A stretch of DNA of 64,000 nt from Aquimarina sp. Aq78 (GTDB lineage Bacteria; Bacteroidota; Bacteroidia; Flavobacteriales; Flavobacteriaceae), in assembly GCF_900299525.1 (NCBI RefSeq), contig NZ_OMKA01000031.1, positions 310,001-374,000 on the forward strand, in the 5' to 3' direction. Under the pieces are notes generated by a model that was not told where the DNA came from, did no database searches, and saw only the letters and a list, made by a program, of their open reading frames with translations. This document shows positions 43,895 to 53,526 of this stretch, in pieces. Numbering within the stretch: position 1 is the stretch's first letter; every line of letters begins with the position of its first letter. Both the position numbers and the translations under genes were made by a program.

Positions 43895-45229
43895 ATGATG
43901 AGTGATACTAAAATAATAGATTTTGTAGCGGTAGGTATTGGTCCTTTTAATCTGGGATTAGCTTGTTTGACCGAACCTATTAATGAGTTGGAAGGAGTTT
44001 TTCTAGACAAAAACTCTAAGTTTGATTGGCATCCTGGGATGTTGCTTCAGGATACCACATTACAGATTCCGTTTATGGCAGACCTGGTGACTCTGGCAGA
44101 CCCTACCAGCCCATTTAGTTTTTTGAATTATATCAAAAAACAAGGACGTATGTATTCTTTTTATATAAAAGAAAATTTCTTACTACTTCGTAATGAGTAC
44201 AATCAATATTGCCAATGGGTGATACAAAAATTGCCTAACTTGTTTTTTAATACTGAAGTAACGCATATACAGTACAATGAAAAAGAAGAGTATTATGTTG
44301 TTACCTCAAAATGTACACAGACCGATGAATTAAAAATATACAAAGCAAGAAAACTGGTTTTAGGAACAGGAACTCAACCTTATGTTCCAGAATGTTGCAG
44401 ACAATTAGAAGGAAAAGCGTTTCATTCTTCATCATATCTAAAGAGTAAAACAGTAGTACAATCAAAAAAATCTATAACCATATTAGGTAGCGGGCAAAGT
44501 GCAGCAGAGATTTTTTATGATCTTTTGCAAGATGTTGAAACAAAAGGATATCAATTAAACTGGATTACCAGATCTCCAAGATTTTTTCCATTAGAATATT
44601 CTAAATTGACCCTCGAGATGACTTCTCCAGAGTATGTGGATTATTTCTATAATCTACCACAGGATAAAAAGGATCATTTAATTCAAAATCAAAAACATCT
44701 TTTTAAAGGAATTAACCAAGATCTAATCGCAGATATCTATGACCTGATCTATACCAAGCAATTGACTAATGATGTTAAGATATCATTGCGTACTAATTCT
44801 GAATTGACCACAGCAGAGTATAATGAAAATCAAAACACTTTTGATCTTGAATTACACCAAATTGAACAAAATAAACGATACCGCCATCAAACAGAAGCGC
44901 TAATATTAGCAACTGGTTATACCTATCAGAAACCAGAATTTGTAGACGGTATAGCAGATCATATTAAATGGGATGATAAAAACAGATACGCTGTACATCG
45001 CAATTATAGTATTGATAAGAAAGGTAAGGATATCTATGTGCAAAATGTAGAATTACATACTCACGGGTTCGTAACTCCAGATTTAGGAATGGCATGTTAT
45101 CGCAATTCTTTTATTATTAAAGAACTAACAGGAAAAGAATATTATCCGATAGAAAAACGTATTGCTTTTCAGCAATTTGAAGTAACTCAGGAAGAAGAAA
45201 TTAATAAAGAAGAACCTGTTTTAAGGTAA
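43895..45229 (+). CDS. FAD/NADPH N-hydroxylating monooxygenase (DesB/IucD-like)
   Basis: A 444-residue flavoprotein hydroxylase of the SidA/IucD/PvdA family. The FAD-binding GIGPFNLGLA is at residues 13-22, substrate-side FSFLNYIKKQGRMYSFYI follows, the NADPH-binding ILGSGQSAAEIFYDL lies near 200, and the C-terminal ATGY motif reads ILATGYTYQ. It would hydroxylate the terminal amine of cadaverine or putrescine to create the future hydroxamate. It starts 9 bp after the decarboxylase gene. Confidence 0.94.
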   Translation: MMSDTKIIDFVAVGIGPFNLGLACLTEPINELEGVFLDKNSKFDWHPGMLLQDTTLQIPFMADLVTLADPTSPFSFLNYIKKQGRMYSFYIKENFLLLRNEYNQYCQWVIQKLPNLFFNTEVTHIQYNEKEEYYVVTSKCTQTDELKIYKARKLVLGTGTQPYVPECCRQLEGKAFHSSSYLKSKTVVQSKKSITILGSGQSAAEIFYDLLQDVETKGYQLNWITRSPRFFPLEYSKLTLEMTSPEYVDYFYNLPQDKKDHLIQNQKHLFKGINQDLIADIYDLIYTKQLTNDVKISLRTNSELTTAEYNENQNTFDLELHQIEQNKRYRHQTEALILATGYTYQKPEFVDGIADHIKWDDKNRYAVHRNYSIDKKGKDIYVQNVELHTHGFVTPDLGMACYRNSFIIKELTGKEYYPIEKRIAFQQFEVTQEEEINKEEPVLR

Positions 45230-45234
45230 ACCAC

Positions 45235-45283
45235 AAACCTTATAGGGTGCTGAAATTAAGTTCGGCACAAGCCTGTGAGGTTT
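45235..45283. repeat. Intra-operon hairpin repeat before the exporter gene
   Basis: AAACCTTATAGG and CCTGTGAGGTTT enclose a second stem, GTGCTGAA with TTCGGCAC. It fills the space between the hydroxylase stop and the exporter ATG. The outer arm is a diverged copy of the palindrome at 1942-1974, so a mobile-type repeat seems to have landed inside the operon. Confidence 0.6.
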
Positions 45284-45300
45284 ATAATTGTAATCCTACA

Positions 45301-46488
45301 ATGACTTTAAAAAAAATTCTTATCCTCATGACTCTGGTAGCGGTAGTAAGCGATTATTTGCTACACCCTTTTTATCCACAGTTTTTTGAAACTCGATTTG
45401 GGGTTACAGATCCCAAATATGTAGGATATTATTTTGCAGCTATTTGTTTTATGGTGATGATTGCATTTCCGTTTTGGGCTTACATATCCAAAAAAATGGC
45501 AGAGCTTAATATTTTGGTGTATACCCAATGTATTGCAGGAATATTAGCATTATACTGTTATTGGACAACCTCTTATATTAACTTCTGGATCATATCCTTG
45601 GTTATGGTGATATTTAAAGGAAGTTATCTTTTGGTATATCCCTATATCTTAAAAATTATTACCAAAAAAGAACATACAAGTACCATAGGGTTACTCTCTG
45701 TTGTTGTACATCTGGGAGGGATTTTGGGAGCTGTAATTGGCGGATTAACGGTAGATCTTGTTGATGCGAGTTATATTTTTCTGGTGATGGCTGCTGGAGA
45801 TTTTATGCAAATGGGAATAAGTATGTATGTACTGCGCAGTAAAAAATATGATACGAATAAAATTATTGAAACTCAATCTACTCTTGATGCTAAGGATAAA
45901 ATTATCCCCCAAGGTTTTATCCTTAAGATTGGGTTGGTAACAATGATCTTATATTTTAGTGATTTTCTAATCCGTCCTTTTTTCTCACTATACTGGGAAG
46001 GCCTTTCTGATTATGATGGTAAATTAATTTCTGGATGCATATATGCTATACCTGGTTTTGTAGCATTAATTGCTCTTTGGATTAATACAAAGCATATTCC
46101 GAAATATAAAAATAAGAGTATCATATCTGCATTATTCCTGGGAATGATAGGGTTAATACTTCAAGGGCTTCCTGTTGAGACGATTGTAATATTGGGAAGA
46201 ATTATTTATGGCTGGGCGATTTTTCAGGGAGTAGTGCGTTTTGATGTGTTATTGTTTGAATTCAGCTCTCCGAATTCTTATGCCATTGATTACAGTAAAG
46301 TGCATTTTTTTCAGAATCTGGGAGTATTACTAGCTTCTTTTTCGGTTGGAATTTTGGTGGATCATCATGGATTACAAATTCCGTTTAGAGTAGCATTAGC
46401 AGGTTTTTTGATCACACTCGGAATGTACTATTTCATATTTCACAGAACAACATTTAGAACACGAGTAAAAGACCTAGCAAAAACATAA
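45301..46488 (+). CDS. MFS transporter, probable siderophore exporter
   Basis: A 395-residue major-facilitator protein with about 12 membrane helices and a loop of about 30 polar residues after helix 6 (RSKKYDTNKIIETQSTLDAK). A GTG start at 45247 would put 18 residues inside the hairpin repeat, so I use the ATG at 45301. Its position between the hydroxylase and NIS synthetase genes, and the lack of any other transporter in the operon, support export of the finished siderophore. Confidence 0.85.
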   Translation: MTLKKILILMTLVAVVSDYLLHPFYPQFFETRFGVTDPKYVGYYFAAICFMVMIAFPFWAYISKKMAELNILVYTQCIAGILALYCYWTTSYINFWIISLVMVIFKGSYLLVYPYILKIITKKEHTSTIGLLSVVVHLGGILGAVIGGLTVDLVDASYIFLVMAAGDFMQMGISMYVLRSKKYDTNKIIETQSTLDAKDKIIPQGFILKIGLVTMILYFSDFLIRPFFSLYWEGLSDYDGKLISGCIYAIPGFVALIALWINTKHIPKYKNKSIISALFLGMIGLILQGLPVETIVILGRIIYGWAIFQGVVRFDVLLFEFSSPNSYAIDYSKVHFFQNLGVLLASFSVGILVDHHGLQIPFRVALAGFLITLGMYYFIFHRTTFRTRVKDLAKT

Positions 46489-46497
46489 AGATTTTAT

Positions 46498-48957
46498 ATG
46501 TCAGTTCAAGAACACACAAGTTTAATAACACCTGCAAAAGAAGGATATGAGTTTTCATCGTCTTATATGGGCTTTGGAGATATACATATACGGCATTTTA
46601 ATATTGAAACAGATAGTGCTGTATTACACGATTGGGTAAATCGGGATTATGCCGTGTTCTGGGGTATGCAACAGAGTTCGGTAGATAAAGTAAAAGCCGA
46701 ATATGCTAAATTAATACTACCAGATCATTATGATATTTTTGTTGGTGTATATAAAGAACAACCTGTTTTTGTATTAGAACGTTATCATCCACAACAAGAT
46801 CTTATCGGGAAATATTATCCGGCTCAGAGTAATGATTGCGGGATTCATATTATAGTAGCGCCATCATCCGAAGGTAAAATTGAAAACTTCACATGGTATA
46901 TGTTTGATACGATCATGAATTTTGTTTTTCGAGATGAAAAAGTACATCGAATTATAGTAGAACCCGATATAAGAAATAAAAAGATGTTTGCGATTTGCGA
47001 ACGTGTAGGATTTCAGCTTGACACGATTGTTGAACTTCCGCATAAAACGGCACAACTCGCTTTCTTAACCAGACAAAAACATAATCAACTTAAATTATTT
47101 CCACAAATCCATAAACGAAGTGCAATGAATACGTTAGACAACGCCGTTTCGCCCCAACAATCGGTATCCCATATACAACCAGAGTTATGGGTTAAAGTAA
47201 ATACTTTACTAATCAAAAAAGCAATATGTGAATTTAGCCATGAGCTACTTATACAAGCCAAAATAGTAGAAAAACTAAGAGATGGTTGGAATATGTATAC
47301 TCTGGAAGCCGATAATCCCGAGATTCAATATAAATTTCGAGGAAAACAATTGGCTCTAAATCATTTATGGATTAGCGAAGTTTCTATTCAGAAATATGAA
47401 TGCGGAAAATCGGTAATGCTAGATGCTATTTTGTTTATCAAAGAGTTTAGAGAAAAATTAGGGATTGATACTACTACAATGCCGGTATATCTCGAAGAAA
47501 TTATTAGCACCTTGTATGGAAGTGCTTTTAAACATGTAAAAAGAAACCCTTTAGCAATAGATTTGGTCTCTGCAGATTTTCAGACTATTGAGCAATCAAT
47601 GATGGAAGGCCATCCTGGTTTTGTGGCTAATAATGGCCGAATAGGATTTGATAGTAGTGACTATAGATCGTATGCTCCCGAAGCCGGAAATTCTTTTTAC
47701 CTCATATGGTTAGCAGGTCATAAAAGTAGTGCCGTATATGCTGCTATCGAGGATTTACCATATGAAGTCTTAATTCAACAAGAATTAGATACAGATACAA
47801 TTTCATCATTTAATACAGTAATAAAAAATAAGGGTTTTGATCCAGATGAGTACTACTTCATTCCGATGCATCCCTGGCAATGGTTTAATAAATTGGCTAA
47901 TATATTCTCTCCAGAAATTGCCAAAGGAAATCTGATTTGTTTGGGTTATGGTCCGGATCAATATCTCGCTCAACAATCGATACGTACGTTATTTAATATT
48001 TCGAATCCCCATAAGTTCTATACCAAAACAGCCCTCTCTATCTTAAATATGGGATTTATGAGAGGATTGCCTTTATATTATTTGGGTACAGCCCCAAAAA
48101 TGGCAGTTTGGCTAGAAGAATTATTATATAATGATCCATACATCATAGAAACAGGATTTAAAATGCTGGGAGAAATAGGTTCTGTTAGCTATGTAAATCC
48201 ATATTTCAAAGAGTTCGGACCCCATAATGATTATAATAAAATGCTGGCGTCATTATGGAGAGAAAGCCCGATGGGTATGATCGACGAAGGACAAAAACCA
48301 ATGACAATGGCTGCTTTTCTGCATATTGATCAAACCGGCGAAGCATTACTACCCAAAATTATTGCTGCCTCTGGATTATCTATATCAGAATGGTTACACG
48401 ATTATTTTAAGGCATATCTAAGTCCGCTAATACACTGTTTTTATCATTTTGATTTGGTGTTTATGCCTCACGGCGAAAATATCATTATGGTATTAGAAAA
48501 TAACATACCGGTAAAAATATTAATGAAAGATATTACCGAGGAAGCTTGTATTCTTAGCCCAGAAGTTAAATTGCCAGAGCATCTGAAACGTATGTACGCT
48601 CCGGTTCCCGAGGATGTAAAATTACTATCTATTTTTACAGATGTTTTTGATGGCTTTTTTAGATTTATGTCCCATATCCTGGTTGAACACGCAGGATATT
48701 CTGAAGAGAATTTCTGGGGATTAGTAGCAGAAAATATTCAACATTATCAGGAACGTTATCCAGAAAAGGAAACCAAATTTAAACAATACGATCTTTTTGC
48801 GCCAGAATTTCATCTATCGTGCCTTAACAGGTTACAATTAAATAATAATAAACAGATGATTGATCTGGATGATCCTGTTGCATTACTTCAGTTTGCAGGA
48901 CGATTACAAAATCCTATTGCCACTTTTAGAAAAGAAAAACCCAGCTCTCAAGTATAA
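46498..48957 (+). CDS. Fused GNAT acyltransferase - IucA/IucC NIS synthetase
   Basis: An 819-residue bifunctional protein. Residues about 15-195 are an AlcB/IucB-like GNAT domain (GDIHIRHFNIETDSAVLHDW, IIVEPDIRNKKMFAICERVG) that would acylate the N-hydroxyamine. Residues about 225-790 are an IucA/IucC synthetase with MEGHPGFVANNGRIGFD, MHPWQWFNKL, KTALSILNMGFMRGLP and MPHGENIIMVLEN, all intact. The same fusion is known in bisucaberin-type enzymes (BibC-like). The next two genes encode the same two functions as separate proteins, so one pair arose by duplication. Confidence 0.95.
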   Translation: MSVQEHTSLITPAKEGYEFSSSYMGFGDIHIRHFNIETDSAVLHDWVNRDYAVFWGMQQSSVDKVKAEYAKLILPDHYDIFVGVYKEQPVFVLERYHPQQDLIGKYYPAQSNDCGIHIIVAPSSEGKIENFTWYMFDTIMNFVFRDEKVHRIIVEPDIRNKKMFAICERVGFQLDTIVELPHKTAQLAFLTRQKHNQLKLFPQIHKRSAMNTLDNAVSPQQSVSHIQPELWVKVNTLLIKKAICEFSHELLIQAKIVEKLRDGWNMYTLEADNPEIQYKFRGKQLALNHLWISEVSIQKYECGKSVMLDAILFIKEFREKLGIDTTTMPVYLEEIISTLYGSAFKHVKRNPLAIDLVSADFQTIEQSMMEGHPGFVANNGRIGFDSSDYRSYAPEAGNSFYLIWLAGHKSSAVYAAIEDLPYEVLIQQELDTDTISSFNTVIKNKGFDPDEYYFIPMHPWQWFNKLANIFSPEIAKGNLICLGYGPDQYLAQQSIRTLFNISNPHKFYTKTALSILNMGFMRGLPLYYLGTAPKMAVWLEELLYNDPYIIETGFKMLGEIGSVSYVNPYFKEFGPHNDYNKMLASLWRESPMGMIDEGQKPMTMAAFLHIDQTGEALLPKIIAASGLSISEWLHDYFKAYLSPLIHCFYHFDLVFMPHGENIIMVLENNIPVKILMKDITEEACILSPEVKLPEHLKRMYAPVPEDVKLLSIFTDVFDGFFRFMSHILVEHAGYSEENFWGLVAENIQHYQERYPEKETKFKQYDLFAPEFHLSCLNRLQLNNNKQMIDLDDPVALLQFAGRLQNPIATFRKEKPSSQV

Positions 48958-48968
48958 GATTCCTTTTT

Positions 48969-49592
48969 ATGAATAACGCTGTAATCATACCAACCACTAT
49001 TTTTTCTAAAACTATTAAAGGTCTTGGAGATATACATTTACGTCTTTTGGATATAGAAAAAGATACCGAAACTATTTACGATTGGGTCACCAGATCTTAT
49101 GCTACTTATTGGGGAATGCAAGAGCATACTTTAGAAGAAGTAAGACTTGCATATCAAGAAATAATCGAATCAGATCATCATGATGCTTTCATAGGTATAC
49201 TAAATAATCAACCAATCTTTTTAATGGAACGTTATCATGCTTTAAAAGATCCTATTTCAGCATATTATAAGGCAGAGAAAGGAGATTGTGGGATGCATAT
49301 TTTGGTTAGCCCTGTCAAAAAAAAGATTCCAAATTTTACCTGGTATGTGTTTTCTACTATTCTCGAATATCTGTTTAGTGACCCTCAAACGGATCGTATT
49401 GTTGTAGAACCAGATGTGAGAAATGAAAAAATTCATACACTTAATAAAAGGGCGGGATTTAAATATCATAAAGAAGTTGAATTACCTCATAAAACAGCAG
49501 CACTAGCTTTTTGTGATAAGAAAGATTATGAGAAAGCTCTCATACTAGAAGAAGAGAAAAATATAGTACATAAAACCAAAACCAATGACTAA
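48969..49592 (+). CDS. Stand-alone GNAT acyltransferase (IucB/DesC-like)
   Basis: A 207-residue paralogue of the N-terminal domain of the preceding fusion protein, with aligned GDIHLRLLDIEKDTETIYDW, PNFTWYVFSTILEYLF and VVEPDVRNEKIHTLNKRAGF. It would transfer acetyl or succinyl from CoA to the hydroxyamine. Its end overlaps the next synthetase gene by 8 bp, showing translational coupling in place of fusion. Confidence 0.93.
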   Translation: MNNAVIIPTTIFSKTIKGLGDIHLRLLDIEKDTETIYDWVTRSYATYWGMQEHTLEEVRLAYQEIIESDHHDAFIGILNNQPIFLMERYHALKDPISAYYKAEKGDCGMHILVSPVKKKIPNFTWYVFSTILEYLFSDPQTDRIVVEPDVRNEKIHTLNKRAGFKYHKEVELPHKTAALAFCDKKDYEKALILEEEKNIVHKTKTND

Positions 49593-51417
49593 GTTAGATA
49601 TGGTAAACCAACCAGAAGTTAATCTTGATCATCTAAGACTCGATGTTTGGAAAAAAGTAAATCGAGCCCTTGTTAAAAAAGCAATTAGCGAATTTACACA
49701 CGAATTACTCTTACGACCAAAACCTCAGTATCAGGAAAAATATTGGGGGCATTATATTCTGATCTCTGATACACCAGGAATTACCTACGAATTTAAAGCC
49801 AAAAAACGAAGCCTTGATCATTGGCATATTGATGAGAATAGTCTTGTTAAAAGACAAAATGGAAATCTGGTAACTGTAGATGCTATACATTTTATTTTAG
49901 AATTTAAATATGCTTTGGGGATTCCTGATGATATGTTACCTACCTATCTCGAAGAAATTACCAGTACCTTATCTGGTGCGGCATATAAATATCATAATAA
50001 AAAATGCTCTTCAAAAGAATTAGCACAATGTAGTTTTCAGGTAATAGAACATGCAATGACCGAAGGACATCCTTGTTTTGTGGCTAATAATGGGCGAATA
50101 GGTTTTGATGCCGAAGATTACATTAAATATGCACCCGAAACCGATAATTCGTTTCAGATTATATGGCTGGCAGGTCATCAGGATAAAGCGACATTTACCG
50201 CGGTAAAAGGATTTGAATATAAGTCACTAATGCGGCGAGAACTTGGTGTCGCTACCATAGCCAAATTTAATAATACATTAGAAGACTTAGGGTTGGATAT
50301 GGAATCCTATGTTTTTATACCCGTTCACCCCTGGCAATGGCATAATAAGATCATTCACATTTTTGCTGCAGATATTGCAAATATGGATCTCGTGTTTCTG
50401 GGAAAAGGAGAAGATCAGTATTCTGCGCAACAGTCGATAAGAACGTTATATAATAAAACTACTCCTGATAAATTATATACCAAAACAGCATTATCTATTT
50501 TAAACATGGGGTTTATGCGAGGTCTTTCTCCATATTATATGCAAAGTACTCCGCATATAACCACTTGGATAACCGAGTTGTTTAGAGATGATAAATACCT
50601 TAAAAAAACAGGTTTTACAATGTTGGGCGAAGTTGCTACAGTTGGATATAGAAACCTTAATTATGAGATTTTGGGTAAAACAAATCCTCATAATAAAATG
50701 CTTTCAGCCTTATGGAGAGAAGCTCCCGGATCTAAAATTAGAGAAGGTCAGCAAGTGATGACCATGGCTGCCTTTTTACATATTGATAATGATAATACTT
50801 CATTGTTAGCCGAATTGATACAGGCTTCTCCGTTTGATACCACAACTTGGTTAAAGAAATACCTGCAGTGTTACCTGGCTCCTTTATTACACTGTTTTTA
50901 TACTTATGAGTTGGTTTTTATGCCACATGGAGAAAATCTGATTATGGTGATGGAGAATCATACTCCTGTAAAGATATTAATGAAAGATATTACTGAAGAA
51001 GTAATTGTTTTTAATTCAGAATTAACCTTACCTGAAGAAGTAAAACGCCTGTATACCAAAACTTCTGATAAGATGAAAATACTTTCGATTTTCACAGATG
51101 TATTTGATTGCTTTTTTAGGTTTATGGGGGATATACTTGAAGAATATTGTGAATACCCTGAAACGTTATTCTGGGAGTTAGTTGCTGATTGTATAAACAC
51201 ATATCAACGAAAACATCCTGAATTAGAACCACAGTTCAAGAAATATGATCTTTTTGCACCAGAATTTGACAGATGTTGCCTCAATAGGTTACAACTAAGC
51301 AATACAAAACAAATGTTGAGCCTTGCAGACCCTATAGAGAGCTTACAACTAGTAGGAACCCTTATAAACCCTATAGCAGAGTATTGTAAAAGTAGAGTAA
51401 GCATTCCCACGCTATAA
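49585..51417 (+). CDS. Second IucA/IucC NIS synthetase
   Basis: A 610-residue ATP-dependent synthetase, paralogous to the C-terminal part of the fused protein upstream. Conserved segments are TEGHPCFVANNGRIGFDAED, VHPWQWHNKI, KTALSILNMGFMRGLS and MPHGENLIMVMEN. With two active-looking synthetases the pathway could perform two distinct amide couplings, for example dimer formation followed by cyclisation or a second acyl acceptor. Which substrates each uses cannot be read from the sequence. The start overlaps the GNAT gene. Confidence 0.95.
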   Translation: MTKLDMVNQPEVNLDHLRLDVWKKVNRALVKKAISEFTHELLLRPKPQYQEKYWGHYILISDTPGITYEFKAKKRSLDHWHIDENSLVKRQNGNLVTVDAIHFILEFKYALGIPDDMLPTYLEEITSTLSGAAYKYHNKKCSSKELAQCSFQVIEHAMTEGHPCFVANNGRIGFDAEDYIKYAPETDNSFQIIWLAGHQDKATFTAVKGFEYKSLMRRELGVATIAKFNNTLEDLGLDMESYVFIPVHPWQWHNKIIHIFAADIANMDLVFLGKGEDQYSAQQSIRTLYNKTTPDKLYTKTALSILNMGFMRGLSPYYMQSTPHITTWITELFRDDKYLKKTGFTMLGEVATVGYRNLNYEILGKTNPHNKMLSALWREAPGSKIREGQQVMTMAAFLHIDNDNTSLLAELIQASPFDTTTWLKKYLQCYLAPLLHCFYTYELVFMPHGENLIMVMENHTPVKILMKDITEEVIVFNSELTLPEEVKRLYTKTSDKMKILSIFTDVFDCFFRFMGDILEEYCEYPETLFWELVADCINTYQRKHPELEPQFKKYDLFAPEFDRCCLNRLQLSNTKQMLSLADPIESLQLVGTLINPIAEYCKSRVSIPTL

Positions 51418-51464
51418 GTAACATATAAAAGAAGATCAGTTTAATCTATTTTTTCTAACAAGAT

Positions 51465-52397
51465 ATGAACGAAACAATTCAAATATGGTTAGATAAGTTT
51501 CAGAGTATTTCTGGAATTATTATTATAATTCTTGTTGTCATAGAATGGACTATTCTGTTTATAACCAGGAAAATAGAAAGCCATAAAGAGGGTGTAGTAA
51601 ATATAGTATCCTATATATTAGAATCTATTCCATACATTTTTTTTGGTAAGATTGTGATTTTGGGAATAATGATGTGGGGGTATGAATATCGCTTATTTAC
51701 CCTGGGATATGAATGGTATATATGGATACTAGCCTATCTTTTATATGATTTCATGTTTTATATATTGCATTTTATAGGACACAAAATTCGATTCTTTTGG
51801 TGTATCCATGGGGTGCATCATACCGCAGAAGAAATGAAGCTAACAGTTGCAGTGCGAGGATCATTTCTTATTTTTTTACATATGCCACATACCATATTAT
51901 GGCTTCCTCTACTAGGATTTGACCCATTTATGATTTTTATCATAGAGTTAATAGCAAATCTATATGGACTTTATGAACATGTGAGTGAAAAGTTAATCGG
52001 TAGACAGCCTTGGTTAGAGTGGATTTTTATAACTCCTTCTTTACATAGGGTACATCACGCAAAAAATCATAAGTACTTAGACACAAACTATGGAGAGACT
52101 TTTTCTATTTGGGATAAAATTTTTGGAACCCTACAGGTAGAACTGGATGATGAAAAACCTGTGTATGGATTAATGGGTGATAGTATAAATAGCGAGAGTT
52201 TATGGCAAATTCAATTACTATTATGGAAAGAACTTTGGGCTGATATTAAAACGGCCAGAAAATTATCGGACAAATTTAAATACTTAATTATGTATCCAGG
52301 CTGGAACCATATTGATGGAGGTAAAAAAGCAAGTGATTATAGATCCGAAGCATGGATACGAGACGAATTAATAAAACGGGTACAAAAAGAAGTATAA
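51465..52397 (+). CDS. Sterol desaturase / fatty acid hydroxylase family protein
   Basis: A 310-residue membrane di-iron enzyme with several hydrophobic segments and the His boxes HFIGHK, HGVHHT and HRVHHAKNHKY in order. Members hydroxylate or desaturate lipids and fatty acyl chains. It begins 48 bp after the second synthetase and continues the same strand, so it is likely part of the operon and may modify an acyl chain tied to the siderophore or to the crotonase product. Confidence 0.88.
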   Translation: MNETIQIWLDKFQSISGIIIIILVVIEWTILFITRKIESHKEGVVNIVSYILESIPYIFFGKIVILGIMMWGYEYRLFTLGYEWYIWILAYLLYDFMFYILHFIGHKIRFFWCIHGVHHTAEEMKLTVAVRGSFLIFLHMPHTILWLPLLGFDPFMIFIIELIANLYGLYEHVSEKLIGRQPWLEWIFITPSLHRVHHAKNHKYLDTNYGETFSIWDKIFGTLQVELDDEKPVYGLMGDSINSESLWQIQLLLWKELWADIKTARKLSDKFKYLIMYPGWNHIDGGKKASDYRSEAWIRDELIKRVQKEV

Positions 52398-52409
52398 ACG
52401 TAAAGATAA

Positions 52410-53522
52410 ATGAGGAATAACAATAGAATTTTAGCCATAGATCTCGCAAGGGGAGTAAGTGTATTGATGGTAATCATAGTACATACCTTATGGATATATG
52501 GTGATATATCTACACAATCAAATACTTGGTTAGGAGGAGTAGTTCATTTTATAGGAAAGGGAACTCCAATGTTTTTAATTGCAATGGGAGTGTCATTTAC
52601 CTTATCCAGAAATCAAAGTATAGTTTTGTCTGTAAAACGGGCATTATATATTCTGGCTGCTGGGTATATCATGAACTTTCTAAAATTTGTTTTACCAGTT
52701 TTAATAGGCACAATGCCCGATGCCTTTATAGAAGCTTATGGCTGGACAGCTCCTGTTACCGTAGATAACATGATTTATATGCTGCTTACAGGTGATATAT
52801 TACAACTTGCAGGAGTTTCTTTATTATTTATGGGAATTATAAACAAATTTTCGAAAAACAAATATGTACCATTAATTATTGCATTTACAATAGCTGTAGT
52901 AACCAAGGAGGTACACGGTTTCCGATTAGGAATAGGAAGTGTGGATTATATCTTAGATCTAATGTGGGGAGCAGAGTGGAATGTATATTTTGCTGTATTT
53001 CCTTGGTTTTCTTTTATACTCATTGGAGTGTTCTTTGGAATGTGGTACAAAGAGAAAAATAAAAGTAATGCATATATATTTAAAAGAATGTTTGTTGCAG
53101 GTGTCCTTTTGATGTTGACTGGCGGAGGGTTGTGTTTTTATAATTTTGAGTATCACTTTGGAGATTATTTCCATTTAGGACCAGGCGGAACTATTTATTT
53201 GGCAGGATTCAATTTAGTTTTAATGTGGTTGGCGAATATATTGGTGACCTATATAAAAACAAATAGAGTTTTTGAGTTTTTATACTACTGTAGTAAACGA
53301 GTAACCACGATATACATCATTCAATGGGTGGTTATTTGCTGGGGAATGGGAGGTTTAGGATATCAGCAATTTGATATTGCAGGTGTTTTGATTTTGATTC
53401 CTGTTTATATAATGCTAACACTCGGAATCCAAAAATTGTTCTTTGATAAGCCGTTTTGGTTGAAGAAAACAAAAAAACAGAATAATATCACAAAGAATTC
53501 AATATCTCTTCAAAAACCTTAA
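52410..53522 (+). CDS. DUF1624 / HGSNAT-like membrane acyltransferase
   Basis: A 370-residue protein with about ten membrane helices. The N-terminal RILAIDLARGVSVLMVIIVH is the signature of the heparan-alpha-glucosaminide N-acetyltransferase (DUF1624) group, which moves acyl groups across membranes. It begins 13 bp after the hydroxylase gene and ends 4 bp before the crotonase gene. In this context it could acylate the siderophore or a lipid; that is inference. Confidence 0.85.
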   Translation: MRNNNRILAIDLARGVSVLMVIIVHTLWIYGDISTQSNTWLGGVVHFIGKGTPMFLIAMGVSFTLSRNQSIVLSVKRALYILAAGYIMNFLKFVLPVLIGTMPDAFIEAYGWTAPVTVDNMIYMLLTGDILQLAGVSLLFMGIINKFSKNKYVPLIIAFTIAVVTKEVHGFRLGIGSVDYILDLMWGAEWNVYFAVFPWFSFILIGVFFGMWYKEKNKSNAYIFKRMFVAGVLLMLTGGGLCFYNFEYHFGDYFHLGPGGTIYLAGFNLVLMWLANILVTYIKTNRVFEFLYYCSKRVTTIYIIQWVVICWGMGGLGYQQFDIAGVLILIPVYIMLTLGIQKLFFDKPFWLKKTKKQNNITKNSISLQKP

Positions 53523-53526
53523 TATC

